A stretch of 64,000 bases of DNA from Allium sativum (Eukaryota > Streptophyta > Magnoliopsida > Asparagales > Amaryllidaceae), in assembly GCA_030737875.1 (NCBI GenBank), contig CM060912.1:202939231-203003230 (forward strand). Reading direction: 5' to 3'. Of this stretch, positions 1 to 10,697 are shown one piece after another. Made by a program: the position numbers and the translations under genes. The notes under the pieces are model-generated. The model had not been told where the DNA came from, ran no database searches, and worked only from the letters and a program-made list of their open reading frames with translations. Positions within the stretch are counted from its first letter, which is position 1. Each line of letters begins with the position of its first letter.

Positions 1-1690
1 TTGTGAACTAGAAACGGGAGAGGACTTCAGGGAGGGCATGCGTTTCCTTCTAGCTAGAAGTGGCGTCAGTGGTTTTACATGCCCTGATGAGTCTGACTTA
101 TGTGGTTGTTGGGTTGCGAGGCGCCTCGGATATATCGGTGACTGTGTGGAGCCGATGGAGTCATTGGACTCATTGACACCCCATAGGGTTGGGAAACGCA
201 GTGTTCAGGCATTTTAATCCACATCGGTGGACTGGCCCTGGCGATCCAAAGGCTTGACTGAGTACTTGCCTGAGACACGGGCTAGAGCATCTCGAATTCG
301 TTAAGGGCGATCCCTTGCCTTGGTTCACAGATGGAAATCCAACTTCCAAATACGTGACTTTGCGATTTTGATTGTAGAGCCTAGTATTGGCGACGTGATA
401 TATGGTACCCATGCTGTCTATGACTGATATTTATGATTGAAATTGTTTTGACACTATACACTTATAGTAATAATAAAAGATTAAATTTAGCATATCAAGC
501 ATACTTTGGCTATTATAAGGTAAAACCCTATACTCCGGCTTGTGTTGCATTGTGTGATGGGACCTGGCTCTTATAATAGCTTCATTGTTCTTTATTTTGC
601 ATTGCGCTGTGGTTTTATGCACTGGTATTCTTGGGAGGAAACCCGTTCCGTGTTATACGACGTGGTCCCTTGATTTACCTAACTTTAAAATAAAGATTAA
701 TAACTGTTTTAGTTCTCACACCAGTCACATGACTGACCTGGAGTTTATTGTTTTAACATAAACTCTGGGTGCCCTTATTTTCGACAAGGGCAGCAAGTAG
801 TTTTGGTTTTGTAGATTTATATTCACAGGATCCTGGTTTACAGCTGTAATGATATCCGGAAAGCTCTGTATCCATATATCTCTTTCAGTTGTGTATTGTA
901 TTATTTTCCGTTGCTATGTAATGTATTATAATCTCTGATATTTTTCTAATGTATAATATTTGTTTCTACTCTGTATATTCCTGTAATCTGATGGAATTGT
1001 TGTAATAAGCATTCAAATGTTCTTCTATTTGCGTTCCTATGTGGCTTGTCCTCAAAACAATCAGGCATTTCGAATGGTCTTGGTCGGTTTAGCGATCGAT
1101 TCGGATCGAGCGAAATTCCTTGTTGTTATATGTCTCAAATCGGAGAGGACGATCCCTAGCCTCGTTTTCATGACGGAAAACCAATTTCCAATACGACATT
1201 ACGTTCTTGATTGTAAACTATATATGGCGATATAGTATACGATAGCTATGCCGTCTAGGATTGATACATTTACTTTGAAGTATTTTAAACTGCTTAGACA
1301 CTAATAATAATATTAAAATACTATTTTAGACGTATTAGGCATGTTTGATCATTATAAGGTAAAACTCTATCCTCCGGTTTGCGTTGCATTGTGTGATGGG
1401 ACTTGAGTCTTATAATGATTTCATTTTTCAAAAGTCATTTCGTTGTTTTTGTATAAACATTATAAAATTATGCATTGGCAATCCAATGGAGTAAACCCGT
1501 TCTGCATTAGCGGCGTGGTCCTGTGATTCGCCATATTGTTAGTTAGTATAGAAAGATTTCTCATACTGGTCCCATGACTGACTCGAAGTTTGTTTCACTT
1601 TGCAAACTCGGGTGCCCTCTCTTTACACAGGAAGCCAAGTGACAGGTTTTGGAGAGACATTTCCTTGACTGGAGCTTGCTGGAATCGTTT
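1..1690 (+). repeat. D-family LTR, 3'-terminal fragments (two partial copies)
   Basis: This non-coding stretch matches the end of the D-family LTR in plus orientation. The block around 20-60 reappears at 39020-39060 and, reversed, at 21480 and 29270. The block at 720-790 (cacatgactgacctggag and flanks) reappears at 39720-39780 and, reversed, at 20760-20810. An LTR-end-like segment occurs near 1015-1085, after which a second, more diverged copy of the same LTR part follows (1085-1620). The junction at about 1620-1690 leads into a more upstream part of the LTR. No terminal TG..CA or duplication could be assigned, so this is an old remnant. Small ORFs here are chance frames. Confidence 0.7.
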
Positions 1691-4303
1691 TAAAATGAAC
1701 TTATAAAATACGTTTTAAATGGAAATCGAAGAAATATGTATATAATATATATTATATATATAACGATCTGAATAGAACGCGCCGCGCCGCGACCGTTCGC
1801 AAATATCGACCATTGACTTCGAATTGATATTGCATGAGATCCGACCGTTGTATTCTACTAAAACCAGAACCATTGGGTTTGTATCGAAAAGAGCTTTCCA
1901 ACGAATACAAGAAATTTGAAATCTAACGGTTGGATTTGGAATTGTGTCCAAATCAAATTTGGAAAAGGTCGCTGTAAGTGCAGTTCGATGACCGTTTATG
2001 GAATTCGACTGAAAGGGCCTTAATAAAATTATTAAAAATATTGATAATTTGTGTAGAATCATAATAAATGACTTGGAAAGAATTGGGATGAAAAATTCCA
2101 TATTTGGAAAGATAAAAATATAATTTTATCGAAATGAACTAGTTATCAAATAGAATTATAATCCAATTATTTTTAAATAAATAAATTGGATTGACAATGG
2201 GTTTTAATATAACCAGAGTTTCTAATATATGAATTGGAGTGGATTTGAATGGAAATCATCTTCGGAATATTTCGATATTGGATTTCGTGATTATACGGAT
2301 ATTGTTATGGAAATTTGGAAGATATATATTTATATCGTTATTTCCAATACGATATTTGTTGATTTCAGAATTTGATATTGAATATAAGCCGATATAATTT
2401 CTATTCAGAGCCTTGTATTTAATATCAAATGGGATTTTGGGTTTATCGTGAATGATGTCTTTATTAAAACTGTTCTAAAACCCAGTTGAGAAAAGAATAA
2501 TTCTTTTAATTAAGATTTAGAGGAGTTTTCCAATTAATTAATATTTAATTGGAATTGAATGGAAGAATTGGATTTTTGGGTTTATCGTGAACGGTGTTTT
2601 AAATAACACTTGTTCTTTAACCCGATTAACCATGAAATGTGATTTGGAATTTATAAATCTTTTTATTAAGATTTAACGGGGATTTTTCAAAGTAAAGTTT
2701 TCCAATTTGATATATTAAATTGGAATTGAATGGAATTCAATTTGATAATAATCGAAGTGAGATTCTGTGGAGGAAGACTGTTAATATATATGGAATTTAA
2801 AAGGCTTTGTCGTTATTCCATTTATATTATTAGTGGATACGAAAATTGATATTGATTATATATATTGATCTGCTTTCGGTGAAGATTCCATAATTAATGG
2901 AATATGATTTGGGTTTATCGTGAACTATGTTTTAAATGACATTAGTTCTTTAACCTAGTTAAAGACAGGATTACATGTCTAACATTGTATTTCAAACTGT
3001 ATAGCTGATCTCTGCTAAATATATATCTGTTTGGTAGCAGAGAATTTATTCTCTTGCTTAACACCCATCTCTAAGACGGACGAGCTTAGAGGTTATATCG
3101 GCAGAAATCAATAGTACAGTGTAGATTGTCGATGCGGCATGTTTGTGTTTCCAAAGTTAAATAATCATTAATATTGATTTTTGGGAAGATTAAAACTAAG
3201 TGGAGTTTTAATGAGTCTTTAATTAGATTGAATAGAGAATGTGATAATTTAAATTATCAAATTCGGGAAATGATCGAGAATGGAGTAGCACCAGTTTTAC
3301 TCCAAGCAATAGTTAAATCTTTAATTAGATTTGAACGTGAAATGGTAATTAAATTTTCCGATAACACCGTGGTGTTAGCTATGGAGTATTACCAGTTTTG
3401 CTCCATGGGATGAATAGGTTGGGATTGAGAAATTAAACAAATGATTACTTCGCTAAGGTGCACTAATCCTGACTAGTTTGGATAAACCTTAATTTGGTTT
3501 GAATTGATATCCAAAGGAAGATTAAAGATTAAATTTAAAGAATTTATCTTTGATAAAATTAATGGGAACCTTTCCCAAAGTATAAAAATATTTGAATAAA
3601 AGAATATTTTGGATTGGAATGAGGCGTATGTTGTGTTTTTATAGCACTTGTTTATTATATACGCGAGTTATTCGGAAAGGTCGGGTTTATACCCATTCTA
3701 AATAACTGATTGGATGATAAGTCGACGTTAAAGAGGTGGTTGAAGACTGAAGGTTTTCACATCGTTTGGATGATTACTCATGTCTTGATTGGGCAGTACA
3801 CCCAAGACAAGGTAATAAGTGGTGATCGTCCAGACGCACTTGGAGATCGACCGGATATGTGAGGACCTCTCTCCTGTATTAGACATATGGGACGAGGAAT
3901 AAGTTGCCTCCGGTTTCGTTTAGACCCAGAACGAACTTGTAAATGGATGTGTGTCTGACATTGGATTTTATTCTATGTTGATTGATGTCTATTAAATATG
4001 TACCTTTTTGGTGGCAGAGTTTTTATTCTCTTGCTTAATACCCTTCTCTGAGACGTACGAGCTCAGAGGTTATATATCGATAGACATCAGTCACATGGCG
4101 TGAATTGCCTGTGTGGCATGTTGAGATGCAAACGATCAAGGCTTCTGCTGAAAAGCAGAGTCTTGTAGTTGATGATCAAAACACGGCCTTAAAGGGCATA
4201 GCTTTGTGTATAGCGTTAATCCGCGAGCCTCATACCTCGGTATGAGTCAAAAACAGGATCGGACCGTTGCGAGAACATGACGTTTCTTTCTAGCCATGGG
4301 TGG
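1691..4303 (+). repeat. D-family LTR, central part, truncated by element F
   Basis: This region is collinear with 36770-39060 and 44990-45283, and with the reverse of 21480-23800 and 29270-30530. It holds a GC-rich knot (gaatagaacgcgccgcgccg, 1771-1790), the block 1915-2010, and several copies of a 40-60 bp module starting gggtttatcgtgaac (for example 2447, 2577, 2911). It also has an AT-rich region at 3140-3620 that is LTR sequence, not a gene. It stops at 4303, where element F begins with tgtaataaccc. The intact continuation lies beyond F and outside the window. Confidence 0.7.
3069..3091. other. Small inverted repeat in D-family LTR
   Basis: CTCTAAG and CTTAGAG form a 7-bp stem around a 9-nt spacer. 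The matching sites at 4046-4068, 21695-21717 and 29489-29511 read CTCTGAG/CTCAGAG. The one changed base pair is therefore altered on both arms, and pairing is kept. Confidence 0.5.
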
Positions 4304-5194
4304 TGTAATAACCCAAGAAATCTGAGCCAATTTAAAATTTTTATTTTAGAAATTTTAATGAATTTTGATTATTTAAAATGAATTATTTTAAATAATAACA
4401 ACGAGAAATTTATTTTGAATAGAATTAGAACGTATATATTTATTTGAATCGATGTTAGAATATAAATATTTATTTTAATTATAAAAGGAATTGAAAATGG
4501 CGCGGTAGTTTGAAAATTCGATTTCAAATTTCAAATGAATGTACAAGATTCAAAATAAACCGGATTTTAGCGAAACCAAAAATATTAGAATCTCTTTGAA
4601 AATATCTTTCCAACGAATCCGAAAAATCGAAATTTCATAGCGGGAATAAAAAGTTATGCCTATTTGAAATTTCAGAATAGTCGATGTGGAATTTTGGCCC
4701 TTAAAAATGGAAATTTTGCAAACGACCTCCGTTTTCGACGAAACTACTATTGTTGGATCCGGGATGTCAAGTTATTGCTAGATTCCAAAATTCGTAATTT
4801 TTGGGATTAATATGTGAGCGTGGCACAAGAAAACGTGTTTTGACAGTTTTAGTCAATTTGGATCGACCAGAAAATGGTCATTTTTCAAACGGTCTCCAAA
4901 TTTGATGAAATTAGTTTTGTCAGGACCGTATCGTCAATACGACGCTAGAAAATATTTTTCGGGAATTTTTAGAGTCTGCATGTGGCCCCGGTAAATTGAA
5001 ATGAACTTCGAAAATTCAATATAATTATTTATATTTTAAATTTGACGAAAACTGATCGAAACGATAAAATTGGCCAACGAAACATATCCCATTGCGTTCG
5101 AAATGGGGGTAATTAGCTATGGTCGATAGGCGGTGGGTCTCGTTTGGAGATTGAAATTTAAAGTTACTTTTTGAAATAATTAAATAATATATAT

Positions 5195-5545
5195 TTCTTT
5201 CTTTCTTTACCCCCCATACCTTTCTCCCTCCTTCCCCGTTGACCCATTTCAGAAAACGAGAAATAAAAAAAAGAAAAGAAAGGAGGAGCCACCATCACAT
5301 AGCCACCCTCTGCCCACGCTGGCCACCGCGACCACCCGTCCCCCCTCTCTCTCGCGCTTCGCACTCTTCTCCATCCTCCCCCAACTCGAAAAACCCTATC
5401 CCCGATCACCCAAAACTGACGCCGTGACAATCGTCCCCTCGCCCCAAGCGACGCCCCCCCCCCCTGTCGACATCCCCTTCTGCTTCACCTCCTCCGCCCT
5501 CCCCAGCCGCGTGAACACACATCCCCCTCTCCTTAAAACGATGTG
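5195..5545 (+). other. GC/CT-rich leader cassette in F 5' LTR
   Basis: This is an isolated C-rich, pyrimidine-rich block between AT-rich LTR segments. The positionally equivalent blocks in D1 (25840-26275, minus) and the F 3' LTR (42880-43205) have similar composition but no obvious base-by-base similarity. It ends just before gtgagt at about 5545, which resembles a plant 5' splice site and is followed by very AU-rich sequence. ORFs on both strands here look compositional, not coding. Confidence 0.45.
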
Positions 5546-5589
5546 AGTTCTTAATACCTTTATATTTGTTTCTCTTGGTTTAATTTAAA

Positions 5590-6320
5590 GTAGGTAAATT
5601 GCAAATAAAAATTCAATTTGATTAGATGACTTACAATTCAAAGATTGGATTTTTATTTATATTTTTACAATATAAAGATTAAATTTTTATATAGATCTTT
5701 ATAGTAGAAGTAGTATAGATTTTATAGCTAATAAAAATATGATTTTTATATTATAGGAATAATAAAAATATGATTTTAAGCTCATAGTGAAGATTATATT
5801 TTTATCATAGTAAAGATTATGTTTTTATCATAGTAAAGGCGATATTTTTGTACATAGGAAGATGATATTTTTATATATAGAAAAGCAGGATTTTTATATA
5901 AGTTGCAACGAAATAAAAATTCGATATGTATATAAGAGGCAGAAATATAAAAATATAATTTTTATGTAGAAAGAAGCGTTGTAAAAATATATAATTTTTA
6001 TATATGAAGTGACGATATAAAAATGTGATTTTTATCATATATGTAGCAAAGTAAAAATATGATTTTTATCATTTGAATGGCAATGTAAAAATGTGATTTT
6101 TATATATTCTTTAGCAATAGAAAGATTCAATTTTTATCTATATAGTAGCGGTATAAAGATGTGATTTTTATCTATGTAGCGTTGTTATAAAAATATGAAA
6201 AAAAAAATTAGAAAGGTAAAAATATAATTTTTAGCCTATGTATGTTATTTATAAAATAATCATATAAAGAAATAATTATTGATTGGTTAAAAATATAATT
6301 TTTAACGTAGGGATATTACA
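5590..6320 (+). repeat. Degenerate array of an imperfect palindrome (aaaaatatgatttttat type)
   Basis: About 20 irregularly spaced copies of an imperfect palindrome, for example taaaaatatgatttttat, are separated by short variable spacers. The same array lies at the same LTR position in the F 3' LTR (43250-43850) and, reversed, in D1 (25010-25740). Spacer lengths vary, so it is not a simple tandem repeat. Confidence 0.65.
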
Positions 6321-6417
6321 TAGATTGAGAATCAAAGCATGGTGGAGTGGAACCCAAAGGTGAGAACTTCTCACTTTTATTTTATTTTCTAGTTAAAATG
6401 TATACTAGGATGCAGAC

Positions 6418-6433
6418 GGTGCTTAGCAGCACC
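6418..6433. other. Conserved hairpin ggtgcttagcagcacc
   Basis: A 6-bp inverted repeat with a 4-nt loop, just downstream of the AT array. It is kept in the F 3' LTR (43981-43996) and in D1 (24856-24871), where the loop bases differ. Element E inserted about 10 bp downstream. Confidence 0.5.
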
Positions 6434-7513
6434 CGACACCCGTTGTAATGACCCGTATTTTTCAGCGATATAATAATTAATTTATTTAATTATTAAAATA
6501 GTGATATAGAGAATTAAATGGTTTTTTAATTAAATAATAGTGAATATTTAATTAATATAAATAATAGAATAATATATTTATTTCTGAAATAGTCGAAAAT
6601 AGTGAATTGATGATATGATGTGAACTGGACAATTTAAAATATATATAATTCAGTTTGGAATTGAATTCGAATAACGAATATATTATTTAAATGAAGTTTG
6701 AATGTATAATTATAATATAATTATAATCGAGCTCGAAATGGCGCTGCAGTTCGCTATTTGGCGATTTGAACTTCAACTGAATGTATAGGGTCCGTTTTAA
6801 ATCGGATTTCTATGAAACAAGAAACGTTCGGAGCTGGGGAAGTATATTTTTCTAATGGAAGAGAAAAATAGGGATTTCATTGTGTAGATTTTGATTTATG
6901 TCCAAATCAAATTTTCGAAAAGTCGCTATGGAATTCCTTTATAAATTATAGTGATATATTTATATTATAAAAGGATTTTTCAATATAAATTGAATATCGA
7001 TTCATCCGGGATTTGAATATCGAGTTGTAAATCCAATTGGAGCTATACGATATTCTGTGTGAATATATATATATATACGATAATATATATATTTTTATAT
7101 TTAATCTAATTATTTTTAAATATATTTAATATCTCAAGGGTTTATTTAGAGCTTTAAAAATAGCCAGTTTTGCAAACAACCTCCATTTTCGACGAAACTA
7201 ATTTTGTTGAATCTGCAATATTAAATTATTTCTAGATTTCAATTTCCGTGATTTTTAGAGTCAGTATGCGGCCGTACGGATTTTTAATGTGAAAAATAGT
7301 TAGTATTTTGATGGTTAAAAATACGCTGTGTGAGCAAACCGAGTCTGAATTCGACAAAACCTGTTTCGTTGGGTCCATAATGTCAATCTCTAGTTGTATG
7401 TCCATTTTCGTGATTTTTGGATATCGTATGTGATCACAGGAATTTTTAAGGACAATTTCAAACAACGTAGTGATAAAAATAAATTAATGAATATAAATTA
7501 TTTAAAATCTTCC

Positions 7514-7521
7514 TATAAATA
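7514..7521 (+). promoter_or_regulatory. Candidate LTR TATA box (TATAAATA)
   Basis: TATAAATA lies about 1.07 kb into the LTR, downstream of the conserved U3-like blocks and just before the sequence that diverges between copies. The aligned site in C is TATAAATA on the minus strand (15446-15453 and 32938-32945). Conservation at the same LTR position supports a Pol II promoter. Confidence 0.55.
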
Positions 7522-7559
7522 GCTCCCTTACCCTAAACCCTAAACAGAAATTCTTTGTT

Positions 7560-8120
7560 GGTCAATAAACCATGCCGCCACCGAATGAAGAAACACAGAA
7601 AACATTCTTGTGTTATTAAAATCAAAAGAAACACAAATCAAAATTTATAAATCTCAAATCTTATATATTTGGATTCGCTTCAAGATGCTCTAAAGATCCA
7701 TACCACTTTTGGGGAGCTCGATCACAATTTTCCATGTAGCATGGGTGTACAGTACATCTAGGGTTCCGACTTTGGTTCGATTTGTTCAACGCGAGACCTT
7801 GGAGTTAGTGGAAATGGTTTGCTCAGTTAGAGGAGCACCTGGATTTGGGTTTCTATATAGTGCGATGGAGTGTTGGGTGGTGCGACTTCATGAGGTCACG
7901 GTTGAGAACAGCAGGTCAAAACGAAGGATGGAGTGCGAGCGATCCCGTTTGGTGATGGAGGTCTTGTTCTCGAGGAGCAGAGTTCAATGGTGAAAATAGT
8001 TTGCGGATTCATGATGTGTTGGGTGAGTCCATGGAGTTGGAAGTGGCGTGAATGGTAAAGTAAACATGTCTGGGATGAGCGGCATAATTCGTGGAAGAAG
8101 AATATGGCATTCGGGTTGGA
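7560..8120 (+). other. Leader cassette in E 5' LTR, unlike that of C
   Basis: This is a more GC-balanced block directly downstream of the TATA box. It does not align with the equivalent block of C (14820-15400, minus), although the flanks do. An ORF of about 94 codons (7709-7993) has no recognisable domain, and I do not call it a gene. Confidence 0.4.
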
Positions 8121-8530
8121 TACTGAATGGTATTGGGCCAGAGGAAATAAGGTTAAGGCCCAAAAGAAAATTTATTTATCTTTTATTTAATTAATGAATA
8201 TAAAATCTTGTAAATTATGTAACTTTATCATACGATATCGGATTTGGACAATGCAGGATCCGTTGGGATCGCATCAACGAGGGCTACACAATGGAACTGA
8301 CTGGGAGTGGATTGGAGCTCGTTACAATTTATAGTAAAATAAATTGTTAGAATCAAATCAATGACAGTTATTCGTTATTTAATGATAACCGTCCAATGTG
8401 AGTAAAACTCACCAACTCTATCAGTTCATATTTTTATAACATATAATTAGAACTGATGAATGATGATTGATTGTTGTGTATTGACTGTTTGGTTGAACTG
8501 CTAAGTAATTGGTTGAAATTATAGATCTAG

Positions 8531-8531
8531 T

Positions 8532-8558
<27 letters not shown>
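8531..8558. repeat. (TA)n microsatellite
   Basis: An uninterrupted TA run within E's LTR, followed by degenerate tatg/tatata repeats to about 8585. Confidence 0.9.
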
Positions 8559-8564
<6 letters not shown>

Positions 8565-8895
8565 GTATGTATGTATATATATGTATAAATTGATTCTGTT
8601 TAGCAGAGTATTTCATAGTGAAATGAAATTGATGTTAATTATATTGTTTAACATCCATGGATGCATGGAAACAGGTCGGAGGAATCCAACTGGATTCCTC
8701 AACATTTTTTTCTTCATATATTGTAATATAATGATGTGATATATAATCTGTGCTGATTACGTATGTTGAATGATATCGATCATTGTTATTTGGGTATTTT
8801 AATACCGTAAGAAATACTGGAATGTAGGAAAGGGGATTTTCAAAGTGTATTTTGAAAATAAATTATTTATATAAAATCAATGGATTTTATATATA

Positions 8896-9240
8896 AAAGG
8901 AAAATATTTGTGAAACAAATAGAAAAGGAAAATATTTGTGAAACAAATAGAAAAGGAAAATATTTGTGAAAACAAATAGAAAAGGAAATATTTGTAAAAC
9001 ATTTACAAATAGATTTGAAATGGAAATATTTGTAAAACATTTACAAATAGATTTGAAAAGGAGATATTTGTAAAACATTTACAAATAGATTTGGAAAGGG
9101 AATATTTGTAAAACATTTACAAATAGAAGTGAAAAAGAATATTTATTTGTTAAATAAATAAAAAGATAAAAGAATATTTATTTGTTAAATAAATAGAAAG
9201 ATAAAAGGAAATATTTATTTATGAAATAAATAGAGTTATA
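8896..9240 (+). repeat. Short tandem repeats around 'aatatttgtgaaacaaatag'
   Basis: About three units of roughly 28 bp (aatatttgtgaaacaaatag plus aaaagga) are followed by about four units of roughly 38 bp containing gtaaaacatttacaaatag. Degenerate units carrying atttatttgttaaataaata follow. Each unit is partly self-complementary. Reverse, more diverged counterparts lie in C (13800-14110) and 31320-31620. Confidence 0.75.
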
Positions 9241-9404
9241 AAAGGGAATTTTAAATGAGATTTAACTGTTAGAAAAAGGAGATTTCATACGAATAATTCT
9301 AAATAGAAGTATAAATAGAATTTGGAAATGAGATACTATTTTGAAATACGAAGTCAATCTTAATGGATTTAGTCGAATATAGTTATTAGAATAGAATTAA
9401 AGGA

Positions 9405-10215
9405 TAGAGTTAATTGAATAGAGTTAATTGAATAAAGTTATCGATTAGAGTTAATCGAATAGTGTTAATCAATTAGAGTTATCGATTAGAGTTAATCGAA
9501 TAGTGTTAATCAATTAGAGTTATCGATTAGAGTTAATCGAATAGTGTTAATCAATTAGAGTTATTGATTAGAGTTAATTGAATAGTGTTAATCAATTAGA
9601 GTTATCGATTAGAGTTAATCGAATAGTGTTAATCAATTAGAGTTATCGATTAGAGTTAATTGAATAGAGTTAATTGAATATAGTTGATCGAATTAGAATT
9701 AATCAAATAGAGTTAATTGATAGAGTTAATCCATTAGAGTAAATCGAATAGTGTTAATTAAAAAGGAAATATCGAATATTGATTACGAAAAGAGTTATCG
9801 AATATTAGTTATTCGAAAGAGAGTTATCAAATATTAGTTATTCGAAAGAGAGTTATCGAATATTGGTTATTCGAAAGAGAGTTATCGAATATTGGTTATT
9901 CAAAAGAGAGTTATCGAATATTGGTTATTCGAAAGAGAATTAATCGAATATTAGTTATTCGAAAAGAGTTAGTCGAATATTAGTTAATCGAAAAAGTAGT
10001 TAATCGAATATAGTTTATTCGAATAGAGTTAGAAAGAGTTAATTGAATCGAGTTTATTCGAATAGAGTTAAAAGAATTAATCAAATATAGTTTATTCGAA
10101 TAAAGTTAAAAGAGTTAATCGTATATAGTTGATTCGAATAGAGGTAAAGGAGTTATCGAATATAGTTTATTCGAAAGGAGTTAATCGAATGTAGTTTATT
10201 CGAAAGGAGTTAAGT
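9405..10215 (+). repeat. Compound tandem array built on 'gagttaatcgaata'
   Basis: From 9435 to about 9720 a unit of roughly 41 bp (gttatcgattagagttaatc plus gaatagtgttaatcaattaga) recurs about six times. From 9785 to 10010 a unit of roughly 29 bp (agagttatcgaatattggtt plus attcgaaag) recurs about seven times. A third form with gtttattcgaatagagtta follows to 10215. All share the core gagttaatcgaata. The array is far more regular here than in the equivalent part of C (12830-13510), pointing to recent local expansion. Confidence 0.8.
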
Positions 10216-10697
10216 GATAAGAGTTAATGAATTAAAGTTAATGGAGTTAGGGTTAATTGATTTGAGTTAATTGAGTTATATTTTGGAGTTAGATATTTCA
10301 GAAGTAAGGATTATAATACTATAGTTATAATCAATGTTTTTCAATAAAGAAGTGGATTCGTAAATAGAATCCGAGAGTTACATAAGGAAGTTTGTTAAAG
10401 ATTTAAAGGGTGAACTTTGTCTATTTCGAGGTTAGAAATGTTGTTCAGTTAATGTCTGAGAGGTAGTTATACCCAACTTGATTGACTTCGTTTTTAACTA
10501 AGGAATGGTTAAGGTTCGATATTGAAGGAGTTAATTGAATTTAGTTAATAAGTGTTAATGGTTCGAGTTGGCATAGTGATGTTTTATTTAAACATCTGTC
10601 TAATTCCATTGAATGAGTTTTGGAAACATTTTCCAAATATAATCAGAGATATTTTCTAATCATAGAAAATGAAATGTTTGATGATAAAGAATATTGG
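10216..10697 (+). repeat. E LTR sequence upstream of the C insertion site
   Basis: This non-coding LTR sequence aligns with the reverse of 12310-12720. It runs to the target duplication attgg (10693-10697). Confidence 0.65.

Larger units (their letters stand above)
4304..6443 (+). repeat. Element F 5' LTR, first part
   Basis: It begins tgtaataaccc and aligns with the F 3' LTR (41978 to about 44000) and with the reverse of 24850-27169 in D1. In order it holds an upstream module with two 'cgacgaaact'-type blocks (4730-4830 and 4890-4990), the tract gggggtaattagct near 5105, a C/T-rich leader, an AT-rich array, and the hairpin ggtgcttagcagcacc. It is cut at 6443 by element E. Confidence 0.75.
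6444..10697 (+). repeat. Element E 5' LTR, first part
   Basis: It aligns in reverse with C's left LTR from 16508 down to about 12310, with large differences in the leader and tandem-repeat parts. Shared blocks include 6745-6800 with 16180-16230, 7140-7460 with 15560-15810, 8245-8345 with 14635-14730, and 8650-8710 with 14310-14370. It ends where C inserted, within a region whose continuation is at 34013. Confidence 0.75.

Noticed and set aside
1715..2101. 128-codon ORF on the minus strand, with similar ORFs at 23389-23592 and 36945-37148
   Set aside because: The recurrence is due to the repeated LTR. Frames are broken differently in each copy and no domain is visible.
3174..3413. 79-codon ORF on the plus strand
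   Set aside because: Lies in D-family LTR. The matching sequence at 22380-22620 and 30180-30400 does not keep the frame.
7709..7993. 94-codon ORF as a possible captured host gene exon
   Set aside because: No recognisable domain, and no splice structure or conserved frame was found. Kept only as part of the leader cassette.
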